NCBI GenBank assembly: GCA_001821455.1
Contig: MHLY01000007.1
Location: forward strand, 166,002-174,216
DNA from: Candidatus Nealsonbacteria bacterium RBG_13_42_11
GTDB taxonomy: Bacteria; Patescibacteriota; Minisyncoccia; Minisyncoccales; RBG-13-42-11
Length of the DNA: 8,215 nucleotides
Reading direction: 5' to 3'
Shown here: piece by piece, positions 7,601 to 8,215 of the stretch
How positions within the stretch are numbered: position 1 is the stretch's first letter
How the letters are laid out: every line of letters begins with the position of its first letter
Notes under the pieces: generated by a model
Database searches by the model: none
What the model saw: only the letters and a program-made list of their open reading frames with translations
Told to the model about the DNA's origin: nothing
Position numbers and translations under genes: made by a program

Positions 7601-7809
7601 ATATACATTTCGCAGCCGATAATCGGCTTTATCCCTCGCTCCGTCGCTTTTTTGAAGAATTCAACCGCTCCATAAATGCTGCCGTGGTCGGTTAAGGCCA
7701 CTGATTCCATCCCTAATTCTTTTACGTAATCTAAAAGTTCGTCTATTTTCGGCAATCCATCCAGAAGAGAGTAATGGCTATGAACGTGAAGATGAGTGAA
7801 TTTTGACAT
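4639..7809 (-). CDS. dnaE: DNA polymerase III alpha subunit (DnaE), with intact PHP metal site
   Basis: The replicative DNA polymerase, 1056 residues. The PHP domain (1-about 270) keeps what look like all nine metal ligands: His8, His10, Asp17, His42, Glu67, His88, Cys138, Asp207, His209. The palm has GPGRGSVGGS (357-366), the catalytic PDIDLDF with Asp401 and Asp403 (the same numbers as in E. coli), and the third aspartate Asp552 in KMDFLGL. Fingers and later motifs include YRPGPM (631-636), PVYQEQIM (670-677) and SFNRSHAAAYA (741-751). A helix-hairpin-helix region lies near 820-857. QAGLF (906-910) fits a beta-clamp-binding motif, and an OB-fold follows at about 976-1050. The tau-binding C-terminal domain of E. 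coli (1160 residues) seems to be missing. The ATG gives the canonical MSKFTHLHVHSHYS start. It is the first gene of an operon with thrS, whose ATG overlaps its TGA. Confidence 0.98.
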   Translation of the reverse strand: MSKFTHLHVHSHYSLLDGLPKIDELLDYVKELGMESVALTDHGSIYGAVEFFKKATERGIKPIIGCEMYMALEGMHQERPNIDDKRYHLVLLVKNEEGYKNLVKLLTKAHLEGFYYKPRIDEELLKQHSAGLIGLSACIQGKIPRLILAKKIKEAEELALKYQEIFGKGNFYLELQHHPHFEEQKKANDGLISIAKKYNIPLVATNDVHYLKPEDAEAQDILMLINTGADPKDPERLTMKADDFSLRSPEKMIKDFEDVPEAIENTQKIADSCTFQFELGKVKLPKFTVPSGKSPDDYLEELCLGGVKIRFGENPQKEVLDRMNFELSVIKQTGFASYFLIVQDFVKWAKENRIVVGPGRGSVGGSLVAYLLNITNIDPLKYNLLFERFLNPERISLPDIDLDFTDRRRDEVINYVAQKYGRDKVAQIITFGTMAARAVVRDVGRALNYTYSYCDHIAKTIPFGLTLDETLKKVPEFRMLYESDDQARKLINFAKKLEGVARHASTHACGVVISDTSLDNVVPLQHPTQNDQTIVTQYEMHSIEDLGLLKMDFLGLKNLTIIEDTLARIYKVQGISLDIEKIPLDDKETYKLLRKGDTVGVFQLESGGIQRYLKQLKPTEFEDIIAMCALYRPGPMQLIPDYIARKNKKQTFNYLHPKLKPILEKTYGIPVYQEQIMKIAQEMAGFTLSEADVLRKAIGKKIKKLLMSQKEKFIEGMKKNQIREDVAQQIWYWIEPFASYSFNRSHAAAYAMIAYQTAYLKTLFPAEFMAALLTSERADVERISVLITECRNMGLAVLPPDINESFTFFSVVPQKNQVRFGLSAIKNVGENIVKIIVEERKANGTYTSIDNFISRIDSKDLNKKSLESLIRAGVFDKMAERNQLLSNLERILEHSKENQKAKTNGQAGLFVGINFNNNIHFMAASPASEKEKLSWEKELLGLFVSSHPLNNYKSIFENKVVAISEVINGKKSARVKIGGIIASIKKIITRTGKPMLFINVEDLNNRIEVIVFPGIIERNPSVFQENKIVMIQGRLDSKDGIPKIICENIEEIVEQT

Positions 7810-7835
7810 ACTAAAAATAAAGCAAAGAAAAAAAA

Positions 7836-7841
7836 CTCCTT
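7836..7841 (-). promoter_or_regulatory. AAGGAG in the dnaE leader, too far from the start codon
   Basis: The minus strand has a strong Shine-Dalgarno-like AAGGAG, but 26 bases separate it from the dnaE ATG, with a run of eight Ts in between. No in-frame ATG, GTG or TTG sits at a normal distance from it, and the protein family supports the annotated start. It may be a chance sequence, a standby site, or part of leader regulation. Confidence 0.35.
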
Positions 7842-7854
7842 GAAGTATTAAATC

Positions 7855-7883
7855 ATTTTAGTTTTTTTCCCAGAATAAGTCAA
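7855..7883 (-). promoter_or_regulatory. Sigma70-like promoter of the dnaE-thrS operon
   Basis: On the minus strand TTGACT (7883-7878, 5 of 6 to consensus) is followed after exactly 17 bases by TAAAAT (7860-7855, 5 of 6). Transcription would begin around 7848 and give a leader of about 39 bases before the dnaE ATG at 7809. Box quality, spacing and position at the head of the operon make this the best promoter in the window. It overlaps the candidate promoter of the divergent rnhB gene. Confidence 0.65.
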
Positions 7884-7895
7884 ATAAGGTAGAAT
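7867..7895 (+). promoter_or_regulatory. Candidate rnhB promoter, giving a leaderless or near-leaderless transcript
   Basis: On the plus strand TTCCCA (7867-7872, 4 of 6) and TAGAAT (7890-7895, 5 of 6) are 17 bases apart. The rnhB ATG at 7902 lies six bases after the -10 box, so transcription would start at or next to the start codon. The only Shine-Dalgarno-like sequence is AAGG at 7886-7889, 12 bases from the ATG and overlapping the promoter. The prediction rests on modest matches in AT-rich DNA. Confidence 0.4.
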
Positions 7896-7901
7896 AAAAA
7901 A

Positions 7902-8215
7902 ATGAATTCTTTAAGAGAAGAAAAAAAAGCGTGGCAAAAAGGATATAAAAGAGCGGCGGGTTTAGATGAGGCCGGCCGGGGTTGTGAAAAGATTGACGCT
8001 GAAGTTTTAACCAACAACGGTTGGAAGATTTATACTGACATTAATCTAAAAGATAAGGTGTTGTCTTATAATAACGATGGTTTTATAGAATGGCAAAAAA
8101 TAAAAAAAATTGTAAAAGAAGACTTTAAAGGTAATCTTATAGAATTAAAAAATAGGGGGATAAAAATAATTATTACTCCAGATCACCACTTTACTGTTCT
8201 CAGAAGGGTATTTAA
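7902..8215 (+). CDS. rnhB: Ribonuclease HII, N-terminal extein interrupted by an intein (runs off right edge)
   Basis: RNase HII cuts RNA embedded in DNA duplexes, at single ribonucleotides and RNA-DNA junctions. Only 104 codons are visible. Residues 1-27 are the RNase HII N-terminus: a charged helix with the common EEKKAWQKGYKRAAG pattern, then LDEAGRG with catalytic Asp22 and Glu23. Normally the chain continues at once with a segment like xLAGPVV; here it continues with Cys28 and a splicing domain (described separately), while the reading frame stays open to the window end. The remaining RNase HII residues, including the other two catalytic aspartates, must lie downstream. The ATG at 7902 is the start: an in-frame TAG lies at 7890-7892. 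The unspliced precursor should be inactive because the active site is divided. The gene is divergent from dnaE, with 92 bases between the two start codons. The extein is identified from a short but distinctive motif. Confidence 0.88.
   Translation, partial: MNSLREEKKAWQKGYKRAAGLDEAGRGCEKIDAEVLTNNGWKIYTDINLKDKVLSYNNDGFIEWQKIKKIVKEDFKGNLIELKNRGIKIIITPDHHFTVLRRVF
7983..8215 (+). mobile_element. Intein (Hint N-terminal splicing domain) inside RNase HII, partial
   Basis: A protein-splicing element inserted after Gly27 of RNase HII. The visible 77 residues fit the N-terminal half of a Hint domain. Cys28 is the nucleophile (intein Cys1). Block A continues with DAEVLTNNGWKIYTDI and then KDKVLSYNNDGFIEWQKIKKI, close to the usual GDKVLSYN...G...W..V.KI style of inteins. 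Block B is GIKIIITPDHHFTVLRR, with the conserved T-x-x-H as Thr92-Pro-Asp-His95. The stretch is about 28% GC, against 44% for the extein codons before it. The window ends before any homing endonuclease motif, block F, the terminal HN, or the C-extein, so it is not possible to say whether this is a mini-intein or a full one, or whether it is still active. A Hint domain of another type (Hedgehog, toxin) is unlikely given the N-extein and the exact break at a conserved motif. Confidence 0.87.

Noticed and set aside
7983..8215. The Hint-like segment as a toxin or Hedgehog-type domain, or a chimeric assembly join
   Set aside because: The frame is unbroken from the RNase HII start, the break falls precisely after DEAGRG with a Cys as first residue, and blocks A and B are of intein style. 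Read mapping would still be needed to exclude a join.

Overview
This 8.2 kb window looks like chromosomal DNA from a candidate-phyla-radiation bacterium (Patescibacteria, probably Parcubacteria-like). This is inferred from the style of the proteins: a secreted DUF5667-type protein starting its mature part with an LPGSPFYFLKEW motif, a threonyl-tRNA synthetase without the TGS domain, a short DnaE, few clear Shine-Dalgarno sites and very tight gene packing. TGA is used as a stop codon (ends of dnaE and thrS), so the TGA=Gly code of Gracilibacteria/Absconditabacteria is excluded. No gene-free stretch exceeds 100 bases, and I see no rRNA, tRNA, IS element or CRISPR array.

Layout: nearly everything reads on the minus strand. 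From right to left it runs dnaE (4639-7809), thrS (2933-4642), an unrecognised polytopic membrane protein (1350-2936), a secreted coiled-coil/Kazal protein (434-1318), a strong intrinsic terminator (386-414), and the 5' part of miaB (runs off the left edge at base 1). dnaE, thrS and the membrane protein are joined by two ATGA four-base overlaps, so they form one translationally coupled operon. A good sigma70-like promoter (TTGACT-N17-TAAAAT) stands in front of dnaE. The Kazal gene follows 31 bases downstream with a perfect TATAAT of its own, and the hairpin at 386-414 ends the whole block.

On the plus strand at the right edge, divergent from dnaE, a gene starts at 7902. It encodes the first 27 residues of ribonuclease HII up to and including the catalytic DEAGRG motif. 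At exactly that point the protein changes into a Hint/intein N-terminal splicing domain (Cys28, then block A, then a block B with TPDH). The window ends 77 residues into this insertion. This intein in the active-site motif of RNase HII is the most striking object in the window. GC content falls from about 44% to about 28% at the predicted junction.

Functional theme: DNA replication and upkeep (replicative polymerase; removal of ribonucleotides from DNA by RNase HII), translation (ThrRS and the MiaB tRNA modification enzyme), and two envelope proteins of unknown role.
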